A stretch of DNA of 64,000 nucleotides. Origin: Actinomucor elegans. Lineage: Eukaryota; Mucoromycota; Mucoromycetes; Mucorales; Mucoraceae. Below, one piece after another: positions 22,310-34,508 of this stretch. The stretch's first letter is position 1. Every line of letters begins with the position of its first letter. The position numbers and the translations under genes are program-made. The stretch lies in assembly GCA_026027325.1 (NCBI GenBank), contig JAMSLZ010000010.1:434001-498000 (forward strand). The letters run 5' to 3'. The notes beneath the pieces are model-generated. The model was given only the letters and a program-made list of their open reading frames with translations. It did no database searches and was not told the DNA's origin.

Positions 22310-24764
22310 ATGTCTATTAAAATACCCACTTTTCAATCAGAAGTTTCTCCAGGACGCGTTCTTACTATGGATGCAGATGGTACTGGCCTTTCGGTTGTTG
22401 ACCCTTGGTTGGAACCATTTAACGATGCTCTCAGAGAAAGGTATGTTATATGCATACTGTTAGGATGAAACAAATGCTTAGAAAAACCAAATAGATACGC
22501 GACTTTTGAAAAATATGACGATCAAATTAAAAACACGCTCGGTTACGAAGAATTCACAAAAGGCTATGAGTACTATGGGTTCAATGTTCAAAAAGACAAT
22601 AGTGTTATCTATCGTGAATGGGCTCCTAATGCCGTCACTGCAAGTTTAGTGGGTGATTTCAGTAAGTTTGTTGGGGTTGAAACTGAGTACAAAACATGTT
22701 TGCTTACCAGTCGTTTTATAGACAATTGGGATGTAAATGCTCACGTTATGACGCGCAATCAATATGGAGTGTTTGAGATCACTGTGAAGCCAAATGCTAA
22801 GGGCCAAGTAGCTATTCCCCATGGCAGCAAGATTAAGGTAAGTCTTTGAATTGAATGTTGGGGGAAGGGTCTAGATGATTTGACACTCCAGATTAGATCA
22901 CGATGACAATGCCTCATACGGGAGAGCGTATTTACCGTTTACCTGCTTGGATCAACTACGTTACTCAAGATCTCAACGTGAGCGCGACTTACGATGCTAT
23001 TTTTTGGAATCCTCCAACTAGTTATGTCTTCAAGAACGCTCGTCCTAAACGGCCTGAATCTATTCGTGTTTATGAAGCACATGGTAATTTTCAGCCATAT
23101 TTTTTGCAAAATAAGACTAACTGTATATTCTTATCTGACACTATATAGTGGGTATCTCATCTCCCGAACCCCGCTGTGCAACCTACAAGGAATTCACAAA
23201 GAACATCCTTCCACGTATCGCTTATGATGGCTACAACACTATCCAATTGATGGCTGTCATGGAGCATGCTTACTATGCCTCCTTTGGTTATCAAGTAACT
23301 TCTTTCTTTGCGCCTTCCAGTAGATATGGAACACCTGAAGACTTGAAAGAGCTGATTGATACAGCTCACGGTTTGGGCATTACTGTCTTGTTGGATCTGG
23401 TCCATTCGCATGCCTGTAAAAACGTCGCTGACGGCCTCAATATGTTTGATGGCTCAGATCACTGCTATTTCCACGAAGGTCCCAAGGGTCGTCATGAATT
23501 GTGGGATTCTCGCTTGTTCAACTATGGTCAATTCGAAGTAATGCGTTTCTTGATGTCCAACCTGAGATATTGGATGGATGTCTTTCAGTTTGATGGCTTC
23601 AGATTTGATGGTGTTACTTCTATGCTCTATAAACATCATGGTATTGGCTATGGCTTCTCTGGTGATTACCACGAATACTTTGGTGATAACGTAGATGACG
23701 AAGGTGTCATGTATCTTCAAATCGCCAATAATTATCTGCATGAAAGATATCCCGACGTAGTGACCATCGCAGAAGGTAACCTTAAAAAAAATAAGCAATT
23801 GATAGCGTAACTCATTCTTTTTACCTAGATGTTTCTGGTATGCCTGGTTCATGTCGTCCTGTTCGTGAAGGTGGTCTCGGTTTTGATTATAGACTTTCTA
23901 TGGCTATTCCTGATATGTGGATCAAGATGCTAAAGGAACAATCCGACGATGACTGGAACATGGGTCATGTCGTTCACATTTTGACTAACCGCCGTTATTT
24001 GGAAAAGACCATTGGCTATTGTGAATCTCACGACCAAGCTTTGGTTGGTGACAAGACATTGGCTTTCTGGTTAATGGATAAGGAAATGTATACTAATATG
24101 AGTGATTTGACTCCATTGACGCCCATCATTGACCGTGGCATTGCATTACATAAAATGATCAGGTACGTTTTTTTTTTTTTTTTTTTTTAAAACGCAGTGT
24201 AAAAAGGCGGGAAGATCTGATCTTTCTTTCTTACTCAGAATGGTAACACATGGTCTTGGTGGAGAAGGCTATCTCAACTTTGAAGGTAACGAGTTTGGCC
24301 ATCCTGAATGGCTTGATTTCCCTCGCGCAGGTAATGACTCTAGTTTCCAATATGCGCGCCGTCAATGGAACGTCCTTGATGACCCTTTGTTGCGCTACAA
24401 ATATTTGAATGAATGGGATCGTAGTATGCAATTGACTGAAGAAAAATACGGTTGGTTACACGCTCCTCAGGCTTATGTTTCTCGTAAGAATGATGGTGAC
24501 AAGGTTATTGTGTTTGAACGTGCTGGTGTTTTATTCATTTTCAACTTCCATCCCACTCAATCCTATACGGATTATCGTGTAGGTGTTGAAAATACCGGTA
24601 AATACAAGATTATCTTGAATTCAGATGATAAAAAGTACTTGGGTCATGAAAGAGTAGATAACAATACCGAGTTCTTCACAACCGCCGGAGATTGGGACCA
24701 TAGAGCTAACTGGCTTCAAGTTTATATTCCTAACCGCACTTGCCTACTTTTGGCAAAGGAATAA
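22310..24764 (+). CDS. GLC3: 1,4-alpha-glucan (glycogen) branching enzyme
   Basis: GH13 enzyme that transfers alpha-1,4-glucan segments to alpha-1,6 positions during glycogen synthesis in the cytosol. Exons 22310-22440, 22495-22661, 22722-22837, 22897-23083, 23149-23775, 23829-24162, 24239-24764; 695 residues, the usual eukaryotic length. A CBM48-type N-domain includes [23 protein letters not shown]. Catalytic barrel motifs: LLDLVHSHA (~281-289), GFRFDGVTS with nucleophile Asp354, IAEDVSGMP with acid/base Glu409, and [34 protein letters not shown] and the all-beta C-domain follow. Intron 6 contains a T-run of over 20. Glycogen genes in fungi respond to carbon state; nothing in the sequence specifies how. 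Confidence 0.98.
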
Positions 24765-26810
24765 ATATGGCCTTTCTTTTCTTCATTTCATTGCTCCATA
24801 TCATCTTAACATCTTCATTTTTTTTCTACCTTGTTTGATTAGCGATTTCAAGGTCGATCATGTCACATTATTTGTAATAAAACAAATTTGAATTTCCCAT
24901 CTATAACAATCTAAAAATTGCACTCATGATGCTTTTGATTGACTTGAACTACTATTTTCAACAAAAGTATTCTTTTTAAGCTATGTTTAACCATTGCAGC
25001 TCTACACTATCAAAACACAATAAGCCATTAAATACGCAAAACGACAACACAGCTTCTAGGGTAATATAGGAGATGCATGAACAAATATGGTTATTATTGC
25101 ATTCAATGTACTGAAAGGGCTCGATCCAAGCAAAACATTTCACAAGATCTACAGTAACTCAATTTTAGAGTGATCTACTAACTCATAGTCACTATGGTAT
25201 TGGAATAGAATCCTCAAGATATAAAAGATATATTGTGTGTAGTTTATAGTTAACTATATCAACAAGTATCATCTATTGATTCTCTATCAGTCAAAAAAAA
25301 AAAATCTAGCAAGCAAAGGAGCTCATACAGAAAATGGAACACTTGTAGAATGCAGTATTTGACCTTAATCGGTCGAGAGATCTACAAATGTTTAAATGAA
25401 TGATGAATAATGAACGTCTGGTAATTAATGTATACTGTAGCAATTTATTATGAGCATGTATTAGTAATTAAATCAATGTTAAAATGGAATAGATTAAGAG
25501 TTCTGTCAATCGCTAGACTCTGTTTACTTTAAATGCATGGATTATACTTATTGCAGACAGTTAGTTATATCACGGCTCTAGCAAATACAGCAACTTATTT
25601 TAGACACATATTAGTAATTAGAGACGTCATTTGTTACAATATATGACGGACAGATTTGTTAAACTAAGGCTAAAAGAAGAGGGAAGCTTTATGATAAAAC
25701 ATAAATCCTTTTTTTATAGCCAACCATCAGCTCGCTTAGTGTAATCAAGTGTGCCTTCAATTCATACTTATGAATAACATTGCAACCTGAGTTTAAACCA
25801 TCTTATAACCTACTTTCATATCATATATAACGCATAAAAGTACAGCATTTTATGTTATATATGTATATATACTATAGTACGTGATAGAGTAATGTGAGTA
25901 CATACGATATTATATAAAATACAACAGCATGAGGCTTGAGTCAATCGAGAAATAGATATGTTTAAATGGCGACATCCAGGATAAATATGTGGCTGATTAT
26001 AGATCGTTGGGGGGGGGGGGAGGGCGATAATAGTTGGCTTATGTATATAATTGAATTTCTATTTCTTTTAATTGATAAATCTCTCTATAGTTCGAGGACT
26101 TTGTACACACCATTAAAATCAGAGAAAAATGCTGCCACATACCCTCATATATATAGCTTATATTATAAAAGATTGTGGCTTGAAAAATACCATCTTTGCT
26201 CTCCAGAAAGAGGAGTCGTTTCTATATATATAAAAAAAAGGTCTAAGCGTATACCTCTTTCCATTCCAAACATCAGTAGATCTCTCAACCATTTTTAGTT
26301 CAAGATCACATCTAAATATTAATACATGCCCAAATAAAATATATCGATTAGGACCATCGTTTGGCTGATGTACGATACATATATCGTATTTTAGAGGTAA
26401 TTTCATGTAAACAGATCTCTTCATCGATCTCAGTACAATTTCGCATTTAATTGCTTTAATTTTATAAAACATTAGCATTTCATAAATTTAAGGCACCACC
26501 AATAGCAAAGAATCATGTTAAACTATCGGAAGTGCATCATAGCAAGTAGTAAATACAATTATTGCTGGCCTGTCTATATAAATAACACATAATCGCAAAT
26601 ATATATGCTCGGTATCCTGACCTTAAGGAAGCTTATTAGCAATAGAGAGCTCAAATAAAAATATACAAATTATTTGAATGTATAGTGCTGAAGAGTGGAA
26701 CTTTTTTTATTTATTTATTTATTTTGAGAACTCCATATGTATTTATATAAGAAAAAGTGTATTTAAAGAAAGTAAGTATATACAAGACATATATATAAGA
26801 AAGGAAGAAG

Positions 26811-26845
<35 letters not shown>

Positions 26846-26902
26846 TACACGTATATGTACGCTTTTAAAGTATATGTAAAATTATGTATAAAGAAGGAAG
26901 AG
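24765..26902. other. Gene-poor intergenic region
   Basis: 2.1 kb between convergent genes. Very AT-rich. It includes a run of ten G at about 26009-26018 and a TG microsatellite near its right end. ORFs at 25966-26298 (+) and 26158-26478 (-) overlap each other on opposite strands and have no domain-like pattern. No gene seen. Confidence 0.5.
26815..26837. repeat. (TG)n microsatellite
   Basis: Uninterrupted TG dinucleotide run of about 11.5 units, followed by TATGTATG. Lies just beyond the 3' end of the small gene at 26903-27208. Confidence 0.9.
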
Positions 26903-27208
26903 TTAATGGACAAGGCTGATAGCAGAGTTGAACGGATAATTTCTTGAATCACCAACACTGAAAGATCTGGGACGATGTTTTTGACTGTTTTCTGAAACAG
27001 ATAAATGAGAAACTGCTTGGTGAATAGGTACAAAGCTGGTATCGTTGGGTAAAGGGTTATTGGTGCGAATAATAGTGAGATCTTCCATCTTGTGAGAATA
27101 AGAACTGAGAATCTGTCGAAGTTCTTGACAAGCATCATTGTCTTCTTCTTGTTCAGTCCAGAGACTATATGAAGAAGCTTTCTTTGGGCGAGGAGCAATA
27201 ATGTTCAT
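26903..27208 (-). CDS. Small uncharacterised protein, 101 residues
   Basis: Single-exon ORF of 102 codons. The protein is hydrophilic, lacks a signal peptide or membrane segment, and has a mid-section of amphipathic helix (ACQELRQILSSYSHKMEDL) and a Ser/Arg motif HRPRSFSVGDSRN that looks like a kinase or 14-3-3 site. Composition is protein-like rather than AT-random, unlike other ORFs in this gene-poor tract. The leader is a typical pyrimidine-rich 5' UTR on the coding strand, and an ATTTAAATA element lies about 56-64 bp upstream. I do not recognise the family. It may be lineage-specific; a chance ORF is not excluded. Confidence 0.5.
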   Translation of the reverse strand: MNIIAPRPKKASSYSLWTEQEEDNDACQELRQILSSYSHKMEDLTIIRTNNPLPNDTSFVPIHQAVSHLSVSENSQKHRPRSFSVGDSRNYPFNSAISLVH

Positions 27209-30200
27209 TTTCTATGTATTTACAGTAAAAAAAGCTAAAGGAAAAAAGAAGAAAAAAAAGGAACATTTAAATACTGAATCGGACTCTTGACTGGGCTGAC
27301 GTTTTATTTTTGGATCAAGGCCCGGTCATACAGATCAAGTTGGGTTTAGGTTAAATGAAACATCAGTGATCTCTTTAAAAGTACAAGTTTCTGTACCAAT
27401 AGAAATCGACCTGGAAAGAACAAAAAACTTGCCCTCTTTTAGTTCAAGCTTACTTTGCGTGTATAAACCCATCTTTTTTTTTTATTATACTTATAGTCAA
27501 AATTCCCGAATCGTACCATGCCTTTTATTTAAGAGTGCTTTCATTACTAAGATGGTTACTGTCTTTTTAATTAACTGAACCGAAAGATAGAGTTCTGTCA
27601 AAAGTTTCAAAGGGAGAACACTGCAAAAGCACGTTAATTTGCATCTTATTTCACCTAATCAATTCTATCAGTTATAGATGAGTTTGCTTTAGCGTGGCTT
27701 TTTATGACAGTTTTAGCTGCTAAAGCGGCTTGTATTATTTGATCATTACTATGGCGTACCCTGATTGCTATAGTGGGTTGATATTGATCATTAAATGTAA
27801 AGTTGAGCCTGCCACTTGAAAACTTTCAATTACTTTAGTGCAATGAAACAAGAATTGCCTTATTAAGATCCGTGATTTCAGGCAATAAACTAGTTTCGAT
27901 CCAAACGTGATCTTTTAGCAAGTTTCCACGCTATTCTTGCGCGTTTGCTTACTATATCCAATTAATTGTTTTGATTTGAAACTCGCTTTAGCCAATCCAC
28001 ATTTGGTCAAACAATAGGGGTTGGCTTTTTTCTTTTTTTATATATCTTAGAGATTTAAACTCCATTGCATTCGTCCATGAGTACCTCCCGATTAACAGTC
28101 ACAGCTAGATAATTAGCAACAATCCATTTTTTTTTCTTTCACCAGCACGTGACTATGAGAGTAGTGATGACACTACTGCCAAACAAGTGCGTCAAATGAT
28201 ATGTTGATCTGGATTAGCATTCATTTCGAAATACTTGCCACAGCATAAAAATCACTTTCGAAACTAATAAAAACCAATAAACCGATTGAATCCTCAAAGC
28301 AGGATCTATTTGCAAACATTTGCCATAATAGGCCGTCAGGACTTAATTAATCCTTACTGCTGAGCTTGAGCGGAAACCATGTAGTCTTCACACAGCATAA
28401 AGAAGCTCTTTCTTATATATCGTTTTTTTTAATATTTGTTTGAATAAAGCTCAAATTTTTTTTTTTTAAAAAAAAATGTTGCAAACAATGCATATAGCTT
28501 TCTTAAACAGAAACTAGTGGTGCGCTACTTTCCAACTAGTCAGTGATTTTAACAATAGTGGAGAGTATGCTTGCCCAAAACTAGTTTAATAAAGCTTGAG
28601 GCCATTGTTTCATATCTGTTTGATTTTCAAAGCTCCAATATGTTTCTCTGTTTTGTCTTGTACTTTGGTTGCCAGTAGAACTTGTAATATCTTCATGCTA
28701 TTGTGTATAGCAGCTAAACAATTTCTTTTCACTTACTACTTTCTCTGGATTTGTTTAAGCCTCTAACGTTGCAACCCCATGAAGTTTGCATTTAGTTGAC
28801 CTCAATGAAAACTAGGTATAAGAGTTGAAAACTCAAATCGTGTCCTAGTTGCGATCAATTTTGCTGAAAGCTATGACTTCTTCCCAAACTATATAATTGG
28901 AGCTTTTGTTTTGTTACCTAGCGTAATTTTTTTTCTTTTACATTTTTTATTAGTATCATCTATTAGTTTTTTGTCCCAAGCTTGTTTCTGTCACCAATAC
29001 ATGTATACATTATATACATGTGTTATAATATCATTATCTGGAATTTTTAATTACACCTACTAATGTACATATGGCATCTTTCAATTTCTTACAACTGCTG
29101 GATCACCAATTAAAAGTTTAAACCATTTTAAAACGGTTCCATTTGTATTACCCTATAGTAAAGAAACCATCTAACTGCATAACTATTCTCTTTCGCTGAT
29201 AATATCAAATCGCATTACTTTCAAGGCTGGCGATTTTTGTCGTTCTTAATGACAGTCAAGCCAAACGTGATCAAAGCAAGTTTTTTTTATTAAAAATTTG
29301 CAATCAAAAGTGTTTTTGTATTTTACATAAACGTATTTCTAAGTTTTTCATATTTCATTTATGCCAGAACAGTAGTAATGGTACTTCTTCTATTGTCTCC
29401 GAATTAGAGGCACAAAGCCGCGTATTTCAATAGCTAGAAACAGTGAATTCGCAGGAACCTACATTATCAATTGACGTTACATTGTTGAAATGTTTGGGTA
29501 TTATCTGTGGTAAACCAACCAGGGGCGTTTATTCAATGATGTACAGATAGGTAGGATACTATAAAATATATTTTTATTTAGCTATTGCTTCTCTATGGTG
29601 TTTGTATGTATTCATTAGCTGAAGCTGTATATATATTCTTTAGCGGGATGTTATGGCTTGTTCCTGCCTATGCTATAGTGTAATTGAACGGCGTATGTAT
29701 TATGATAGTGTATTATCTTATAAGAGGGCCCTTTATGAAGAGGATAAAACCATTAAAGAGGCGGTTTTAATAGTAAAACTGTAGATGAAATGGTCAGCAT
29801 AACTACTTCTCCAGCTGCGTATGAATTTAACATGTCCTTTCATAACCAATGTCACTAAAATTCACTATTTTAATAATTAATTCACGAAGGATTTAATATC
29901 AGCAGCAAACTTGGAAGTCCCTGTTGATGCAATATTAATTTGGCTGAAAGAAAACACAATCTTAGTAATTTGCGTATATTGTAAGATGTGATTAACTTTG
30001 GAGGTGAATACTTTAGAATTATGCAATCCTGTGGAATAGCTTCCTGAATTGAGATAATTAACCTTTTATGATATATTCTTTTTTTCATCAGAAATAATCA
30101 TTTCCAATAGGTGTGTCGATTTACACAGACGATCCATACTCACTCTCAGTTTTAATGAACCACCAAAACCAATGGATTTCATTGACTGGTGTATGGATTT

Positions 30201-33200
30201 TAGTTTGATCTTGCACGATAAATGGATGGCACGGCTATCAAAAGCTGCAACGTATCTTGTCGAAGCCATCTCTACGGAAACTCTGACTAATATTCACACA
30301 ATTCAAGCAGGCATACGACTCTTACCTCTTTTCGCAAATGTGTCCCCAGATCCTATTATATGTTTACAACTACATCAAAAATAAATATGCCGTACAGTTA
30401 AATGAAATTAAATATACAATAAACTACGTCTTTGTCAACACCATTTTAATATTTAGCACAGATGTTTCTTTTATCAAACTGTGTTGTGTCAGGATCTTCT
30501 ACTCTCCCTTGGCTGTAAAAATTATTGATTATATAAAACGCTTAATTTATATAAAGACATTCGGGTGCAGGTGTTGCCTACCAGCTATGTGGTATACCTT
30601 GTGATAATAATATATTCAATATTACTCCTTTACATCTCCTTTTATTCAAATATTCTTATTAAAATAAAAATTCAAAGAAGCCAGCCTGGGATTTGACATA
30701 CAGAGACTCAGTTGATTTCCATGAACTGGAAAAGGAAACTTCAAATCACCATTTTGTACTGTATATACGCCTTGGACTACAATTTCTTTGACATAATAAA
30801 GACTTAACCATTGAATCGCTAGTACTGTGCTCTTTTCATCACTTGTTCTATTCAAAACAATAATCCGATCATTGATATGATACTTCTGGATTTTGGTATT
30901 CTTGTTATACCGCTCAATCGTATTTTCCTAGTACTTGGCTAGATTTCTTTTCGCTTGCTGTGATGGCTAACCAATTCAAGCCGACTGTGGTTTTGATGTG
31001 TTCAAGTAATAGCTCTTTATCGTTTAAACACACGCCCAGTTCAAACTCCAAATCTGAAAGAAAATGAGGCTGTGTTTCGTAAACCCAACGCTCAGAGTAA
31101 CCATGATCTTTTCGAATGGTAGTACGCATGGTATATATAAAACTACCAGTAGCAGTAGCATACCTCACTCTTCTTAGTAGGTCCGAGCTTACTTTTTCAT
31201 TTTACTATTAAGGATTCTATTGGCTCTTTCTACTTTACCCTGGTCTTGAAGATGGTAAAGTACACCAAACCTCAGTTGAATTCCATAGGAGGACATGCAT
31301 ATTACTTTGACTTTTCAGCGTTGAAATGTAAGCCGTTATCGCAACGGGTTCGCACTAATTTTTCATATTGGCATATTCATTAGAATAGAACTACGCAAGT
31401 AAAATCAGTACCTTAAGTACCTGTACATTTACAGTCGCTCCTTCCAGTGATCTTATCCATATGACCAGAGATGGACTATTCCCATGCGCAGTTAATAATA
31501 AACCGCTATAATTCTTGTTATTGAATAACACATATTATAAGATTATTTAAATAACCAAGAACTAAGTCCTACAATAAAGTACCTATGGCATAAGTATACG
31601 CAATGACAGTTGAAAATGACGCTTAGTTTAGGTAGGCTAAACTTGTATTATCTATCCATTATTGAATCATACACCAATTATAACAGAGTTTCAACTTGCT
31701 CGTTACAGCACAACATTCTTTCGACCATCCTTCGAATAAATTATATAAAACAGATTGTTAGATATCTCTCCTCTCTTTTTGCAATAATTTCTAAAAGGTA
31801 TTAATTTGCTCTGAATCTATCTCAAACGCAAATTGCAAGATACTGAAAGTTCATTTGGAATTTCTGTCCAGTGTGCTAAACATATCATTCAACACTCCAA
31901 ATATCATTCCTTGAATTGTCTGAATAAAATCCCTGTTAGAATATTAGAATATTATGTAAAATGTGCTAAGAAGGAACATTGATTTGTAATGTGAAATGGT
32001 TCCTTTGTGAGTTATAAAAACACGAAAGTGATTTTTCAAGCCCAATTTTTTTTTTTTATAAAATCCTCAAAATAAAAGTGCAGCGACTGTATATATAATA
32101 TAATATAATATAATACAATAGAACAGAGTTCTCGTGATGATTCATGTTCTACAAAGCTAAGCGCATTAGAAGCTGTTGTGTTCGTGCATTTTCTATGTGG
32201 ACAATTGCTCCACAAACAAGAGAAACAGAGGAAGAAAGTCTAATATGAGCAACCAATTAAAGTTGAATATTTTGACGTACGAGCAAAAAACGACTGGAAG
32301 CCACAGGTCGCATAATTTCAATGTGTCGATGAAACCTGCTCTAAAGCAATGTATGGTGTTAAAGGTAGACCAACCATAAGTCTATAGTGTTGTTTGATTA
32401 TTTTTCTATGTCAGCGTAAGGAAACTAACAATAGTTTCCTTTTTCAAAACAAGTTTAAGGGTATAATAGTTAATCGAATAATAGGCTGATATACTACCAG
32501 TGAGTCTCTTTTTTGTTCTCTTAGCAATTATGAACCCAGTTTGCTACTCAACAAAACTTGTAAATGAGCCCAACAATAAACCAACCCATAACTTTTTTTT
32601 AGAAGAATCAATAAAGAATAGAGAATACGTTTGTTAACAAAAAGAGGATTATAACACAATAAATTCAACGCTGTCAGCTGGTATTATTATCTGCAATCTT
32701 GAGCTTTTTTGTTATCCTATCATGACTGAGTAATGAGAGATGTGGTTATCATTGCATATGATAATGATACTAAATGCTATCTAATGGTAACCAACTATAG
32801 ATGAAGATCTGTTTTTTTTATCTGAGTAAAAAAAAAGGCACGGTTCAGCTTAATAGGTTGTTACTACAAGTAGTGTATATTGTTACCCTAATTATAGATC
32901 GAGAGCATGGAAAAGATGTGCTTGCTGTTGCACAGAGACTAGGGCAATTGTCCAGATCCGAGAGTAAGTTAAAAAAAATTGAAAAAAATAAAATAAAAAA
33001 TAAAAGTACAGGTGATAATTAATAATAATATCACTTGATATCTGATTTGGATTAATACACTGAGTTTTTTTTTTTTAAAAAAAAAAAAGGTGAAACGGAG
33101 TATATTTTATATATTTATTATACTTTAACGGTTATGGTGGGAAACAGTAGGCCAAGCTCAATTGGGTACATTTCGGAACAGCCATAAAGAAAAAGAGGCC

Positions 33201-33255
33201 CGGTCGTCTCGCTTTTTTTTTCTCCCCAGAATCTTTCTTTCTTTCTTTAATATTC
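27209..33255. other. Six-kilobase gene-poor region
   Basis: The largest stretch without a credible intact gene in the window. From about 27580 to 29880 no ORF of 60 codons exists on either strand. Between 30646 and about 31400 the minus strand holds an eroded retrotransposon integrase (listed separately). ORFs at 30172-30384, 32176-32379 and 32801-33022 on the plus strand show nothing recognisable. Composition is AT-rich with many T and A runs. Confidence 0.55.
30646..31400 (-). mobile_element. Eroded LTR-retrotransposon-type integrase remnant
   Basis: Read on the minus strand, broken frames retain the order of a gypsy-like integrase. A CDNGLHFN core motif with its Asp near 31338-31340 comes first, then LYHLQDQGKVERANR with Glu near 31228-31230. 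That Asp-Glu distance is about 36 codons, matching the D-x35-E catalytic spacing. Downstream fragments at 31168-30914 (ending in a VGLNWLAI stretch) and 30855-30646 contain a WLSLYYVKEI...PFPVHGNQLS motif typical of the integrase C-terminal tail. At least one frameshift and several stops separate these blocks, so it cannot be active. Reverse transcriptase, gag and terminal repeats were not seen. This is an old insertion that has been partly deleted. Confidence 0.72.
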
Positions 33256-34508
33256 ATGGCCTCACCTATCATTGTTGCAACTATTGCTCTACAAGGTACA
33301 ACAGTAGGTGTATCAGGTGAATTGGCTGTTCGCAGCTTATTTCGCAAAAATAACAAATCTGCTCAAGTTCGATTTGGAAAATTCATTCTTGGCTTATTCA
33401 TGGCTATAAAAACTATCTTGTTTTTATCATTTCATGCTAGGTAATATATACCTATTCCAATCCATTGGCATATTACTTATACCCTGCTTAGTCAAGGTGC
33501 AACTTGTCACATCACTGGTAGACTAGCTGATCTATTTTATCAAGCGGCTATGACAGCTGGCAACCATGTACTAGTATGCAGAGTACAGTCCATTATACCG
33601 ATCGATTGGCGAAAGAAATCACTTATATTTCACATCACATTGACAGTATTACGCTTTATGGTTGGTATGGTCGACGTAGCTTTGATCCATATTGCCAATT
33701 ACCCAGATGGCACATGCGAGTATACCGATGAAGAGTTTGTAAGTAGCGATCTCTGGAATCTCAAAAAAAAAACTTATTCTTTTTAGTGGGGTCCTGTATA
33801 TACCATATACGATACACTGATCGACCTTTACGTTACTATCATGATATCAGCTATATTGATCAGTCATATTAGATCTTTGCTATCTGATAGAATGAAAGTC
33901 AACAAAGTACTGTATACATCTGTCATTTACCATAATGTGATACGAAGTGTTTGTTTAACCATAGTCAATTTAATCTCTGCTATATTTATTATTACAGTGA
34001 GTAGATCTTCGAAAAAGATGACTCATTTAACTGATATCTCTCTTGATAGAAAAACAAGGCAGAAACCATCATGCTGCTTTGGCCAATCATCAACATATTC
34101 TTTGTAGTCTTAGTTGGATATGACTCGGATGTAACAAAAACCATCCGTAAATTACAACAAAAGCGCTGGCGTCCTTTATCCAACATGACAAGCACAATCG
34201 ATTTAACAAAAGTACCTTCATTCAGACCCCATTCAAAGAGGCCTTTATCAGCAAGCCATTCAGATCCTGAAATACAGTCTTCGGGTAATGATATACCAAG
34301 CATAGATGAATATGATATCAGTTCCGTACGTTTAGGAGGCTGGAGAGCATCACCAAATCCTACTACCATGAACAATTCTACTCAGCATATCCCTTCTCAA
34401 AATACAATCACAATAGTCGATAATCATCAAAGCTCACGAAGAATGTCTGTACCCAATGTTACAGTTGGAACTACTTCTTGCGATACTGATTATACGCGAA
34501 TCGGATGA
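33256..34508 (+). CDS. Orphan multi-pass membrane protein, about seven membrane segments
   Basis: Exons 33256-33440, 33492-33738, 33787-33996, 34050-34508; 366 residues, all junctions in frame. Hydrophobic segments lie near residues 4-20, 41-59, 73-97, 107-129, 148-172, 186-213 and 220-236. A hydrophilic Ser/Thr/Pro-rich C-terminal tail of about 130 residues follows, containing RRMSVPN and SFRPHSKRPLSASHSDPE. The N-terminus before segment 1 is only a few residues, with no separate signal peptide. The layout (seven helices, long Ser-rich cytoplasmic tail) resembles a G-protein-coupled receptor, but I see no rhodopsin, Ste2/Ste3, Git3 or PQ-loop signature. WGPVYTIYDTLIDLYVTIMI and LYTSVIYHNVIRSVCLTIVN look like conserved cores. 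Function unknown; receptor-like is an inference from topology. Confidence 0.75.

Noticed and set aside
25459..25620. Two copies of ATTAGTAATTA spaced about 150 bp apart
   Set aside because: Too short and AT-rich to distinguish from chance.
30172..30384. 70-codon plus-strand ORF that looked like a gene fragment
   Set aside because: No family recognised; flanking frames are closed; may be a decayed repeat.
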